Below are positions 33,490 to 42,718 of a DNA stretch of 64,000 nucleotides, piece by piece (within the stretch, counting starts at the first letter, position 1; each line of letters begins with the position of its first letter). The position numbers were made by a program, and so were the translations under genes. The DNA lies in the NCBI RefSeq assembly GCF_019457535.1, contig NZ_CP080417.1, forward strand, positions 2,666,001 to 2,730,000. Direction: 5' to 3'. The stretch comes from Shewanella halotolerans. GTDB taxonomy: Bacteria; Pseudomonadota; Gammaproteobacteria; Enterobacterales; Shewanellaceae. Below the pieces are notes generated by a model that had not been told where the DNA came from, made no database searches, and was given only the letters and a program-made list of their open reading frames with translations.

Positions 33490-35256
33490 TTAGTAGGTAC
33501 GCTTGATCGGCGGGAAGGCTTCACGAAGCTTAGGCTCCATGTTTACCGCACGCTTGGTCATCTGTTCGGTCTGAGGATCGAACAAGCTGTGACACAACCA
33601 GTTCTCATCATCACGCTCGAGGAAGTCTTCACGTGAATGCGCACCACGACTCTCTTGACGGAAGTTCGCCGCATAAGCAGTCGCAATCGCTGTCGCCATC
33701 AGGTTATCTAGCTCTAGACACTCGATACGCTGAGTGTTGAACTCTCTTGAGTTGTCAGACAGCTTGGCGTTAGCCAAACGCTCGCGAATCGCCTTAAGCT
33801 CTTCAAGACCTTCTGCCATTGCCTCGCCGGTACGGAATACCGAGAAGTTAAGCTGCATACAAAGCTGAAGATCTTTACGGATCTGCGCAGGATCTTCACC
33901 GTCTTTGTTGCTTTCCCAACGATTTAGACGCTCAAGCGACTTAGCGATGTCGGCATCGGTTGCATCTTTAGGTGTAGCAGTCTCATCCAGCGCCTTACCC
34001 AGGTGCTGACCGGCTGCACGGCCAAAGACCACGAGGTCGAGTAGTGAGTTACCACCCAGGCGGTTCGCGCCGTGTACCGATACACAGGCAATCTCACCCA
34101 CGGCAAACAGACCAACGACATCCTGCTCGCTACCATCTTCATTCTTACGGATCACCTGACCGCTCACCTTAGCAGGCAGACCACCCATCATATAGTGACA
34201 AGTTGGCAGTACAGGGATTGGACCATCGGCTGGATCGATATGCGCGAAGGTACGAGACAGTTCACATACGCCTGGTAGACGTGCTTCAAGAGTCTCTTTA
34301 CCTAAGTGATCGAGTTTCAGTAAACAGTGAGGACCTAGTGGACCATCAAGGCCACGGCCTTCACGGATCTCAGTCATCATAGAACGTGCTACCACGTCAC
34401 GAGATGCCAGGTCTTTCGCGTTTGGTGCGTAACGCTCCATGAAGCGCTCGCCGTCTTTGTTCAGCAGGTATCCGCCTTCACCACGACAACCTTCGGTGAC
34501 CAGTACACCCGCGCCGGCGATACCGGTTGGGTGGAACTGCCACATCTCCATGTCTTGCATCTGCACGCCAGCGCGCATCGCCATGCCGACACCGTCACCT
34601 GTGTTGATGTGAGCGTTTGTGGTAGAGGCGTAGATACGACCCGCACCACCGGTAGCTAGAATAGTGGCCTTAGACTTGAAGTAAACGATCTCGCCGGTTT
34701 CGATTTCGATTGCAGTACAACCTACGATGGCACCGTCTTCGTTCTTAACCAGGTCAAGTGCATACCACTCAGAGAAGACTTCAGTCTTATGCTTAACGTT
34801 CTGCTGGTATAGACAGTGCAGCAAGGCGTGACCCGTACGGTCGGCCGCCGCAGCGGTACGTGCCGCCTGCTCGCCACCGAAGTTCTTCGATTGGCCGCCG
34901 AAAGGACGCTGATAGATCTTACCGTTATCGAAACGAGAGAATGGCAGACCCATGTGCTCAAGTTCGATAATGGCTTCTGGACCGGTTTGGCACATAAATT
35001 CGATAGCGTCTTGGTCACCGATGAAGTCGGAACCCTTAACGGTATCGTACATGTGCTGTTCCCAATGGTCTTCATGTGCGTTACCTAGGGCAACGGTAAT
35101 ACCACCCTGGGCAGAAACGGTATGAGAACGCGTTGGGAATACTTTAGATAACAGCGCGCAGCTCTTACCTTCTTTAGAAATCTGTAGTGCAGCTCGCATA
35201 CCCGCGCCACCGGCGCCAATTACGACTGCATCAAACTCACGTACTGGAATACTCAC
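33490..35256 (-). CDS. sdhA: Succinate dehydrogenase flavoprotein subunit
   Basis: A 588-residue catalytic subunit that oxidises succinate to fumarate with covalently bound FAD. The N-terminal FAD fold is GAGGAGMRAALQ (15-26), the flavinylated histidine is in SHTVSAQGGI near residue 44, and substrate/capping regions HGANRLGGNSLLDLVVFG (near 400) are intact. The gene starts directly after the sdhD stop (0-base gap). It is encoded with SdhC and SdhD, its membrane anchor, and SdhB. Confidence 0.98.
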   Translation of the reverse strand: MSIPVREFDAVVIGAGGAGMRAALQISKEGKSCALLSKVFPTRSHTVSAQGGITVALGNAHEDHWEQHMYDTVKGSDFIGDQDAIEFMCQTGPEAIIELEHMGLPFSRFDNGKIYQRPFGGQSKNFGGEQAARTAAAADRTGHALLHCLYQQNVKHKTEVFSEWYALDLVKNEDGAIVGCTAIEIETGEIVYFKSKATILATGGAGRIYASTTNAHINTGDGVGMAMRAGVQMQDMEMWQFHPTGIAGAGVLVTEGCRGEGGYLLNKDGERFMERYAPNAKDLASRDVVARSMMTEIREGRGLDGPLGPHCLLKLDHLGKETLEARLPGVCELSRTFAHIDPADGPIPVLPTCHYMMGGLPAKVSGQVIRKNEDGSEQDVVGLFAVGEIACVSVHGANRLGGNSLLDLVVFGRAAGQHLGKALDETATPKDATDADIAKSLERLNRWESNKDGEDPAQIRKDLQLCMQLNFSVFRTGEAMAEGLEELKAIRERLANAKLSDNSREFNTQRIECLELDNLMATAIATAYAANFRQESRGAHSREDFLERDDENWLCHSLFDPQTEQMTKRAVNMEPKLREAFPPIKRTY

Positions 35257-35604
35257 TTAAACACCCCACACAATAACAATGCCAGCAGCCAGGTAAGAAA
35301 GCGCTGCTACGACGAAGACGAATTGGAGTACGCCACGGACGGCTACCGGCTTAACATAGTCGGTGAGCACCTGCCAGATACCGATCCAGGCGTGAACCAG
35401 GATGGCGACCAGGGCAAGAAGCGTAAACACTTTCATCGGCAAAGCACTGAACAAACCGTGCCATACGTCATAAGTGAGAGGCGCACTAGCGGCGATGAAT
35501 CCTACTAAGAAAATGGTGTAACAAGTAAGGATCACGGCACTAGCACGAAGAAGAATAAAATCATGAACGCCACTGCGTCCAAGACTCGCTGCATTTGTTA
35601 CCAT
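35257..35604 (-). CDS. sdhD: Succinate dehydrogenase membrane anchor subunit SdhD
   Basis: A 115-residue protein with three membrane helices (about 17-38, 55-77, 90-112). It contributes to heme b and quinone binding; the conserved HAWIGIWQVLTDYVK motif near residue 70 carries the heme histidine and quinone tyrosine. The frame is open nine codons further upstream, but the ATG at 35604 gives the standard 115-residue length and overlaps the sdhC end by 7 bases. Confidence 0.95.
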   Translation of the reverse strand: MVTNAASLGRSGVHDFILLRASAVILTCYTIFLVGFIAASAPLTYDVWHGLFSALPMKVFTLLALVAILVHAWIGIWQVLTDYVKPVAVRGVLQFVFVVAALSYLAAGIVIVWGV

Positions 35605-35993
35605 ACCCAAATCCCCGCAATGATTGACCATGCCGCAGCAATAACGAAGGCGGCTTTCGCTGAAGCGTTACCCGATTCCAACTCTTCCCAACGACCGGTA
35701 TCCATGATCAGGTGGCGTACGCCAACAATCAGGTGATAACCAAGCGCGGTCAGAATTCCCCAGACAACAAACTTAACGATAAAGGTATCAAATAGAGATT
35801 GAATGCCTGCGAAACTCTCAGCAGATGCGAGTGACTCACTCAACAACCAGATAAGAATGCCGACGGCAAACAGCATGATGACACCGGAGACACGGTGTAG
35901 GATTGACGCAATCGCTGTTGCAGGAAAGCGAATGGTCTGCAGATCTAGATGGACAGGTCTTTGCTTTTTCACGTTCTGCTCACTCTGCTCCAT
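35598..35993 (-). CDS. sdhC: Succinate dehydrogenase cytochrome b556 subunit SdhC
   Basis: A 131-residue integral membrane subunit with three helices. The N-terminal KKQRPVHLDLQTIRFPATAIASILHRVSG is the family signature and contains quinone-site residues; heme ligand His occurs in YHLIVGVRHLIMD near residue 85. The ATG at 35993 has no good ribosome-binding site, so a GTG seven codons later is an alternative. It is the first gene of the sdh-suc cluster and divergent from gltA. Confidence 0.93.
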   Translation of the reverse strand: MEQSEQNVKKQRPVHLDLQTIRFPATAIASILHRVSGVIMLFAVGILIWLLSESLASAESFAGIQSLFDTFIVKFVVWGILTALGYHLIVGVRHLIMDTGRWEELESGNASAKAAFVIAAAWSIIAGIWVW

Positions 35994-36000
35994 TGAGCAT

Positions 36001-36405
36001 TATTTTTGTTATTGAACCTCTTTCGAACGAAATTTGACCAGCAAGCAAACTTACCACCTCCTCTCGCCTCAAAAGGAAAGTTGAAACAAACAGTTAACTA
36101 ATTCAAAAATCACTAAATAAGTATGTAAATAATGGTCTACGAATTGGTTTGTTTGCAGCTCTTTCGAGCCGAAGCAAGTATACGCCCCACAAATGTCAAA
36201 TACAAACATCACATTATGCAAATTTTGTTTTTTTGGTAAAAAAATCTGCCAAGTTGCTGTATTGGCGGGCACTTACGTCAAATTAAGACCATGGTCTAAC
36301 GAATTTAAACACTTATTTAAATTGAAATGTGATCTAGATTCACTGTAAAGTATTGGCGTTTGACAAAGCCGCACTCACATAAGAATGAAGTAAGGAGAAC
36401 GGGGT
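36001..36405. other. Divergent sdhC-gltA regulatory region
   Basis: This 405-bp AT-rich stretch must hold both promoters. On the gltA side, TTGAAA (36322-36327) and TAAAGT (36346-36351) are 18 bases apart, a fair sigma-70 promoter. A perfect palindrome AGACCATGGTCT lies at 36286-36297. A CRP-like TGTGATCTAGATTCAC has its second half one base too far for a good site. No gene was seen. Confidence 0.6.
36322..36351 (+). promoter_or_regulatory. Probable gltA promoter
   Basis: TTGAAA at 36322-36327 and TAAAGT at 36346-36351 with an 18-base spacer are consistent with sigma-70. The start codon lies 55 bases downstream of the -10 element, with AAGGAG before it. Confidence 0.5.
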
Positions 36406-37692
36406 ATGGCTGATAATATAGCCAAATTGGAACTACCAGGGAACGATTCGATTGACCTGCCTATTAAGAAAGGAACGGCGGGATTTGATGTTATCGACAT
36501 CAGTAAACTCGGTAGCAAAGGTCATTTTACATTTGACCCAGGATTCCTAGCGACAGCATCCTGCGAATCAGCTATCACTTACATTGATGGCGCCCAAGGT
36601 ATACTTTTACACCGTGGTTACGCGATCGACGAACTTGCCGTCGACTCAGACTATTTAGATCTTTGTTATCTACTGCTTTACGGTGAGTTACCTAACAAGG
36701 CTCAATACGACAAATTTGTTTACACGGTTAAGACCCACACTATGGTTAACGAGCAACTGGCTTCGTTCTTCCGTGGTTTCCGCCGTGACGCACACCCAAT
36801 GGCCATGCTATGTGGTGTCACAGGTGCATTGTCTGCATTCTACCAAGACTCTCTCGATGTCAACGACGAACACCACCGCGAAATTGCGGCGTTCCGTTTA
36901 GTCTCTAAGATGCCGACTATCGCCGCTATGTGTTACAAGTATTCAATTGGCCAACCATTTGTCTACCCACGTAACGACCTAAGCTATGCCGGCAACTTCC
37001 TAAGCATGATGTTTGCGGTTCCTTGTGAAGAGTACAAGGTTAACCCTATCATTGAACGCGCTATGGACCGTATCTTTATCCTGCACGCAGACCATGAGCA
37101 AAACGCTTCGACCTCTACCGTGCGTCTAGCCGGTTCATCGGGTGCTAACCCATTTGCGTGTATCGCAGCGGGTATCGCTTCACTATGGGGCCCTGCACAC
37201 GGCGGCGCGAACGAAGCTTGCCTGAACATGCTGGAAGAGATCGGTACTGTCGATCGCATTCCTGAGTTCATCGCTCGTGCGAAAGATAAGGAAGATCCAT
37301 TCCGTCTGATGGGCTTCGGTCACCGCGTTTACAAGAACTTCGACCCTCGCGCCAAGGTTATGCGCGAAACCTGTCACGAAGTGCTTGCCGAGCTTAAGGT
37401 CAATGACCCGCTGCTCGACGTGGCGATGGAACTTGAGCGTATCGCACTGGAAGATGAGTACTTCGTGTCGAAGAAACTCTATCCAAACGTCGATTTCTAC
37501 TCAGGCATCATCATGAAGGCTATCGGCATTCCAACCAGCATGTTCACCGTACTGTTCGCCCTGGCGCGTACTGTGGGTTGGATTGCACACTGGAAAGAGA
37601 TGCTGGATCAGCCTGGTCACAAGATCAGCCGTCCACGCCAGCTCTACACAGGCTCACCAGAACGCGACTTCGTCAAACTGGACAAGCGTTAA
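36406..37692 (+). CDS. gltA: Citrate synthase (type II)
   Basis: A 428-residue hexameric, NADH-sensitive type citrate synthase that joins acetyl-CoA and oxaloacetate. The motif ADHEQNASTSTVRLAGSS near residue 229 holds an active-site histidine; GPAHGGANEACL near residue 264 holds the second, and the catalytic Asp lies near 361 (YPNVDFYSG). AAGGAG precedes the ATG. The gene is divergent from sdhCDAB-sucABCD, the usual neighbour group, and is followed by a terminator. Confidence 0.98.
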   Translation: MADNIAKLELPGNDSIDLPIKKGTAGFDVIDISKLGSKGHFTFDPGFLATASCESAITYIDGAQGILLHRGYAIDELAVDSDYLDLCYLLLYGELPNKAQYDKFVYTVKTHTMVNEQLASFFRGFRRDAHPMAMLCGVTGALSAFYQDSLDVNDEHHREIAAFRLVSKMPTIAAMCYKYSIGQPFVYPRNDLSYAGNFLSMMFAVPCEEYKVNPIIERAMDRIFILHADHEQNASTSTVRLAGSSGANPFACIAAGIASLWGPAHGGANEACLNMLEEIGTVDRIPEFIARAKDKEDPFRLMGFGHRVYKNFDPRAKVMRETCHEVLAELKVNDPLLDVAMELERIALEDEYFVSKKLYPNVDFYSGIIMKAIGIPTSMFTVLFALARTVGWIAHWKEMLDQPGHKISRPRQLYTGSPERDFVKLDKR

Positions 37693-37706
37693 TCGCAGCC
37701 TAGTCT

Positions 37707-37733
37707 TAAAAAGCACCCTATGGGTGCTTTTTT
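37707..37733 (+). terminator. Terminator after gltA
   Basis: AGCACCC (37712-37718) and GGGTGCT (37722-37728) around TAT, with A residues before and seven T residues after. Confidence 0.93.
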
Positions 37734-37752
37734 TATGCCTCTCTTCTAATAG

Positions 37753-37850
37753 CGTTGCTTTAATCGCTCTTCTTTTAATCGCTCTGCTTTTAATCGCTCT
37801 GCTTTTAATCGCTCTTCCTTAATCGCTCTGCTTTAATAGCTCTATTTGGT
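37753..37850. repeat. 15-bp tandem repeat TTTTAATCGCTCTGC
   Basis: About six degenerate copies of TTTTAATCGCTCTGC follow one another behind the gltA terminator, two or three of them identical. In one frame the array reads as Ala-Leu-Leu-Leu-Ile repeats, but that frame has no ribosome-binding site or other support, so I take it as non-coding. Confidence 0.85.
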
Positions 37851-38334
37851 CGCTCTCTTTTAATGCCTCAGTTTCAGGCAAGGCGTTATGCCTGAGCTTT
37901 TATATGAGCCGTTTACATACACCTTTTACATGAGTAGTTATAGACGAGCTTTTATATCTGGATGTTGGTATCTGAGCCTTCACCACTATGGGTTCACGAT
38001 TTAAAGCGATTGACTCCCTTTACCTTCCACAAGTCTTCTCTTTCAGCTCTTTCCTCTCTGCCCTTCCCGCTCAGCCCTTTTTCTCTCAGCACTTCACTTC
38101 TAAACCTTTTCCCATTAAGCAATCAGCCTTACATCCGTGTAAGTTAAGCTGCCCCTATGTAATAGAGATACATTTTGTATCAAATCCAATTTGCACAGAC
38201 CTTGGTAATAGGTCTTAACTGTTAATTAGTCAAAAGCATCACATGTTAAACATTTTCGCTACAAACCAGTTAACAAACTCACCATGCCCTAACTGATTCT
38301 AGCGTAAGCAACTGATAAATAGTCGTTTAACATT

Positions 38335-38351
38335 TTGGCACACCTTGTGCT
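38335..38351 (+). promoter_or_regulatory. Candidate sigma-54 promoter of the RND operon
   Basis: TTGGCACACCTTGTGCT keeps GG and GC at the required 10-base spacing and has a perfect TTGGCAC -24 element; the -12 element is GTGC instead of TTGC. It would start transcription near 38362, 29 bases upstream of the adaptor gene's ATG. Confidence 0.45.
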
Positions 38352-38390
38352 TACTAAGGCTAATTGGATAAATAACATAGGTATCTTCAC

Positions 38391-39455
38391 ATGGAATCTT
38401 TTTCAAAGTTTAAGTTGGCACTTCCCCTACTATTTGTTGCCGTACTCAGTGCATGTGGTAATGAGGAAACAAAGAAAGAAGAAGAAAAGTACGCCGTTCC
38501 CGTCGAAACCACAACAGTCATACAAGGTGATGTCTCCTCTTTTTATAGTACTACCGCAACTCTGGAAGCTCCTCAGGAAGCCGACGTTGTTAGCCGCATC
38601 GCCGGTCTTATCGAATCCATTAAAGTCGAAGAAGGGGATCGCGTCTCCAAGGGGCAATTGCTGGCAGTAATCGATGCTAAACGCCAGCGCTACGATCTGG
38701 CCCGCTCACAGGCCGAAGTGGAGATCATCGAGCAAGAGCTCAACCGTTTGAAGAAGATGAGCAATAAAGAGTTCATCAGCGCCGATTCCATGGCCAAACT
38801 CGAGTACAACCTGCAAGCCGCCATCGCCAAGCGCGACTTAGCCGCCCTTCAGGTAGAAGAAAGCATGGTTCGCTCCCCTATCGACGGTGTAGTTGCCAAG
38901 CGTTATGTGAAGGCCGGTAACATGGCTAAAGAGTTTGAGCAGCTTTTCTATGTGGTTAATCAAGATGAACTGTATGGCATAGTGCATCTACCAGAGGCGC
39001 AGCTGCAGAGCCTGCGTCTAGGCCAGGAAGCCGAGCTATATGCCAACAAGCACACCCAAGATACTATTCACGCCAAGGTGCTGCGGATCAGCCCCATAGT
39101 CGACCCTCAAAGTGGTACCTTTAAAGTCACCCTTTCAGTGCCTAACCAGAATGCCCAGCTAAAGGCCGGGATGTTTACCCGGGTTGAGCTGAGATACGAC
39201 ACCCACAGCAATGTGATAACCGTTCCCTACAACGCCGTGGTCAATCAGGACAATCAATACGCCCTGTATGTCGTCCAAGGGGAAAATGCCCTGCGCCGCG
39301 AAGTCGCCCTAGGCTATCGCGAGGCCGATACCGTAGAGGTGGTCTCAGGACTGGAACCCGGCGAACAGATAGTGATCCGCGGACAACAAAACCTGAAAGA
39401 TCAATCCTTAGTTGAAGTGATCAGCCAACTAGACGTTGCTCGCGCACAACAATAA
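38391..39455 (+). CDS. RND efflux periplasmic adaptor lipoprotein
   Basis: A 354-residue membrane-fusion protein. The signal peptide ends in a lipobox VLSAC, with the lipidated cysteine at residue 22. A split biotinyl-lipoyl-like region (VSRIAGLIESIKVEEGDRVSKGQLLAVID, then MVRSPIDGVVAKRYVKAGN) flanks a coiled-coil hairpin (about 95-145), followed by beta-barrel domain sequences (GTFKVTLSVPNQNAQLKAGMFTRVEL near 240). It bridges the pumps encoded next to it to an outer-membrane channel. No TolC gene is present in the operon. Confidence 0.93.
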   Translation: MESFSKFKLALPLLFVAVLSACGNEETKKEEEKYAVPVETTTVIQGDVSSFYSTTATLEAPQEADVVSRIAGLIESIKVEEGDRVSKGQLLAVIDAKRQRYDLARSQAEVEIIEQELNRLKKMSNKEFISADSMAKLEYNLQAAIAKRDLAALQVEESMVRSPIDGVVAKRYVKAGNMAKEFEQLFYVVNQDELYGIVHLPEAQLQSLRLGQEAELYANKHTQDTIHAKVLRISPIVDPQSGTFKVTLSVPNQNAQLKAGMFTRVELRYDTHSNVITVPYNAVVNQDNQYALYVVQGENALRREVALGYREADTVEVVSGLEPGEQIVIRGQQNLKDQSLVEVISQLDVARAQQ

Positions 39456-39469
39456 CGGGAACTTAGCTT

Positions 39470-42400
39470 ATGTCGATAATTAATACTTCCGTTAAACGGC
39501 CGGTATCCGTGTGGATGTTTATGCTGGCGGTGATCCTATTTGGCATGGTGGGTTTCTCTCGCCTGGCGGTGAAACTCCTGCCGGATCTCAGCTACCCTAC
39601 CATCACCATACGTACCCAATATGAAGGAGCCGCGCCGGTCGAGGTTGAGCAGCTTGTCTCTAAGCCCATCGAAGAGGCCGCAGGTATCGTTAAGGGGCTG
39701 CGTAAGATAAGCTCCATCTCCCGCTCTGGCATGTCAGATGTGGTGCTCGAATTTGAATGGGGCACAGACATGGACATGGCGAGCCTGGAGGTGAGGGAAA
39801 AGCTAGACACCATAGAGCTACCCCTGGATGTGAAGAAGCCGCTGTTGCTGCGCTTTAACCCTAATCTGGATCCCATAGTACGTCTAGCCCTCTCCCTGCC
39901 CGACGCCGATGCCCAGTCGCTCAAGCAGATGCGCACCTTTGCTGAGGAGGAGCTCAAGCGTCAGCTGGAATCCCTCAGTGGCGTCGCGGCCGTCAGGCTC
40001 TCCGGTGGTTTGGAGCAAGAGGTGCATATTCAGCTGAACCAGGAGAAGCTGACTCAGCTTAACCTGAACGCAGATAAGATCCGCGAGCGTATCGCCGCAG
40101 AAAACATCAACCTCTCTGCCGGTAAGGTGGTACAGGGCGAGAAAGAGTATCTGGTGCGTACCCTCAATCAGTTCAACTCCCTGGACGAGCTGGGTCAGAT
40201 CATCGTCTATCGCGACAATCAGACCTTGGTACGTCTGTTCGAGGTGGCCGACATCATAGACAGCCATAAAGAACGTAACGACATCACCCGCATTGGCTCT
40301 GCCGAGTCGATCGAGCTGGCCATCTATAAGGAAGGCGATGCCAACACGGTTGCCGTGGCCCGTAAAGTCACTGCTAAACTTAACGACCTCAAGAAGCTAA
40401 ACGAGAAGGCTGAACTTAAGGTTATCTACGATCAATCAGAGTTTATCGAGAGCGCAGTCAGCGAGGTCACCTCGGCGGCGCTGATCGGTAGCTTACTCTC
40501 CATGCTGGTGATCTACCTATTCCTCAGGGACATAGTTCCGACCCTGATCATCTCCATCTCGATTCCGTTTTCGGTGATTGCCACCTTTAACATGATGTAT
40601 TTTGCCGACATCAGCCTCAACATCATGTCACTGGGCGGTATCGCCCTGGCGGTGGGCCTCCTGGTGGACAATGCCATCGTGGTGCTGGAAAACATCGACC
40701 GCTGTCGCAAGCTGGGAATGAATAAACTCGACGCCGCCGTGACGGGTACCAAAGAGGTGGCCGGCGCTATCTTCGCCTCCACCATGACCACCCTGGCGGT
40801 ATTCGTACCGCTGGTGTTTGTCGACGGTGTTGCCGGCGCGCTGTTCTCGGATCAGGCGCTGACAGTCACCTTCGCCCTACTGGCCTCCCTGCTGGTCGCC
40901 CTGACCACCATCCCTATGCTGGCATCGCGTGAAGGCTTCAAGGCCCTGCCACACCTGGTACAAAAACGCGAAAAGCCTGTGCTCGACACTAAGCTGGCCA
41001 AGGTGAAGCATTATGGCGCCACCGTGTGCTCCTTCCCCTTCGTGCTGCTGTTTAGTTATCTGCCGTCACTGCTACTGACCCTGGCCTTGATGCTGAGCCG
41101 CGCCTTTTCATGGCTTGCAGGCCTGGTCATGCGGCCCATCAGCCTGGCATTTAACTGGTGCTACAACCTGCTAGAAAGGGTTTATCACAAACTGCTACGC
41201 AAGGCGCTTAAGTTTACCTGGGTGACACTGGTCATCGCCCTCACTCTCACCTTGGGCACCATGAGCCTTATCCCAAGACTCGGCATGGAGCTGATCCCGC
41301 CGATGAATCAGGGCGAGTTCTATGTAGAAGTCCTGCTGCCGCCGGGCACAGAAGTCAGTGAGACAGACAGAGTGTTACAAAAGCTGGCCTTGTCTATCAA
41401 AGACAGGGAAGATGTAAAGCATGCCTACAGCCAAGCCGGTAGCGGCGGTCTGATGACCTCAGACACCTCGCGCGGCGGCGAAAACTGGGGCCGTCTGCAG
41501 GTGGTGCTGGCCGATCATCAGGCCTTCGATGCAGTCACCCATGTGCTGCGCACCACAGCCATACGTATCCCAGAGCTAGAGGCCAAGATCCAACATCCAG
41601 AGCTGTTTAGCTTCAAGACACCGCTTGAGATAGAAGTGATTGGCTATGACTTAGCTCAGCTAAAGCAGACCGCCGATAACCTTATCAGCGCGCTGTCAGA
41701 CTCAGATCGTTTTGCCGACCTCAACACCAGCCTTCGTGACGGTCAGCCAGAGCTGAGCATCCGCTTCGACCACGCTCGCCTTGCCGCCCTAGGCATGGAC
41801 GCACCAACCGTGGCGAATCGTATCGCCCAGCGCATCGGCGGCACAGTCGCCAGCCAATATACGGTGCGCGACAGAAAGATCGACATCTTGGTGCGCAGCG
41901 AACTCGAGGAGCGCGACCAGATAAGTGACATCGATTCGATGATCATCAACCCCAACAGCAACCAGCCTATTCCACTGAGCGCCGTTGCCGATGTCTCCTT
42001 GAATCTGGGCCCTTCTGCCATCAACCGTATCAGCCAGCAGCGCGTTGCCATCGTTTCGGCAAACCTCGCCTATGGTGACCTCAACGATGCGGTACTCGAG
42101 GCAAGAAGCATCATAGATCAGCAAAATCTGCCAAGCTCGATTCAGGTGCGCTTCGGTGGCCAGAACGAAGAGATGGAACACTCCTTCCAGTCACTTCAGA
42201 TCGCCCTGGTATTGGCCGTCTTCCTGGTATATCTGGTGATGGCCAGCCAGTTCGAGTCGCTGGTACATCCGCTGCTCATCCTGATCGCCGTGCCCATGGC
42301 AGTTGGCGGTAGCATCTTCGGTCTCTTCATCACCCAGACTCACCTGAGCGTGGTGGTGTTCATCGGCCTTATCATGCTGGCGGGTATCGTAGTGAACAAC

Positions 42401-42718
42401 GCCATCGTCCTGGTGGATCGCATCAACCAGTTGCGTGAGCAGGGTATGGCTAAACTGACGGCCATCGAAGAAGCCGCCAAGTCTCGCCTGCGCCCCATCG
42501 TCATGACCACCATGACGACAGCACTGGGTCTGGCGCCTATGGCACTGGGTTTAGGCGATGGCAGCGAGGTACGTGCCCCCATGGCGATCACAGTGATCTT
42601 CGGCTTGTCACTTGCCACGCTACTGACGCTTGTAGTGATCCCAGCGCTCTACGCCCTGTTCGATCGCAAGGCCTTTGACACGCCAGCCGAAGTCGTCCAA
42701 GAGGGAGAATCAGTATGA
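39470..42718 (+). CDS. RND efflux permease 1 (HAE-1 type), 1082 residues
   Basis: A proton-driven inner-membrane pump with the RND architecture: first helix (about 12-32), large periplasmic loops after TM1 and TM7, and the TM4 motif GLLVDNAIVVLENID (about 396-410). In the TM4 pair the first Asp is kept and the second is Asn, as in several MdtB/C-like pumps. The C-terminal half has the FGGQNEEMEHSFQSLQIAL and IMLAGIVVNNAIVLVDRI regions. Odd: roughly 80 residues between TM6 and TM7 (about 500-580) form an extended segment with additional hydrophobic stretches, longer than in AcrB. It overlaps the next gene by 4 bases (ATGA). Confidence 0.93.
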   Translation: MSIINTSVKRPVSVWMFMLAVILFGMVGFSRLAVKLLPDLSYPTITIRTQYEGAAPVEVEQLVSKPIEEAAGIVKGLRKISSISRSGMSDVVLEFEWGTDMDMASLEVREKLDTIELPLDVKKPLLLRFNPNLDPIVRLALSLPDADAQSLKQMRTFAEEELKRQLESLSGVAAVRLSGGLEQEVHIQLNQEKLTQLNLNADKIRERIAAENINLSAGKVVQGEKEYLVRTLNQFNSLDELGQIIVYRDNQTLVRLFEVADIIDSHKERNDITRIGSAESIELAIYKEGDANTVAVARKVTAKLNDLKKLNEKAELKVIYDQSEFIESAVSEVTSAALIGSLLSMLVIYLFLRDIVPTLIISISIPFSVIATFNMMYFADISLNIMSLGGIALAVGLLVDNAIVVLENIDRCRKLGMNKLDAAVTGTKEVAGAIFASTMTTLAVFVPLVFVDGVAGALFSDQALTVTFALLASLLVALTTIPMLASREGFKALPHLVQKREKPVLDTKLAKVKHYGATVCSFPFVLLFSYLPSLLLTLALMLSRAFSWLAGLVMRPISLAFNWCYNLLERVYHKLLRKALKFTWVTLVIALTLTLGTMSLIPRLGMELIPPMNQGEFYVEVLLPPGTEVSETDRVLQKLALSIKDREDVKHAYSQAGSGGLMTSDTSRGGENWGRLQVVLADHQAFDAVTHVLRTTAIRIPELEAKIQHPELFSFKTPLEIEVIGYDLAQLKQTADNLISALSDSDRFADLNTSLRDGQPELSIRFDHARLAALGMDAPTVANRIAQRIGGTVASQYTVRDRKIDILVRSELEERDQISDIDSMIINPNSNQPIPLSAVADVSLNLGPSAINRISQQRVAIVSANLAYGDLNDAVLEARSIIDQQNLPSSIQVRFGGQNEEMEHSFQSLQIALVLAVFLVYLVMASQFESLVHPLLILIAVPMAVGGSIFGLFITQTHLSVVVFIGLIMLAGIVVNNAIVLVDRINQLREQGMAKLTAIEEAAKSRLRPIVMTTMTTALGLAPMALGLGDGSEVRAPMAITVIFGLSLATLLTLVVIPALYALFDRKAFDTPAEVVQEGESV

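Larger units (their letters stand above)
37693..38390. other. Long intergenic region upstream of the RND efflux operon
   Basis: This 700-bp region contains the gltA terminator, the 15-bp repeat, further short pyrimidine-rich or AT-rich sequence, two similar blocks (GTTAAACATTTTCGC near 38243 and GTTTAACATTTTGGC near 38325), and a sigma-54-like promoter at 38335-38351. No gene is supported. Confidence 0.5.

Noticed and set aside
36326..36344. CRP site in front of gltA (TGTGATCTAGATTCAC)
   Set aside because: The second half-site is shifted by one base from the TGTGA-N6-TCACA spacing, so I do not call it.
37583..37822. Frame with Ala-Leu-Leu-Leu-Ile repeats after gltA
   Set aside because: It overlaps the gltA end in another frame and its repeats come from the 15-bp DNA tandem repeat.
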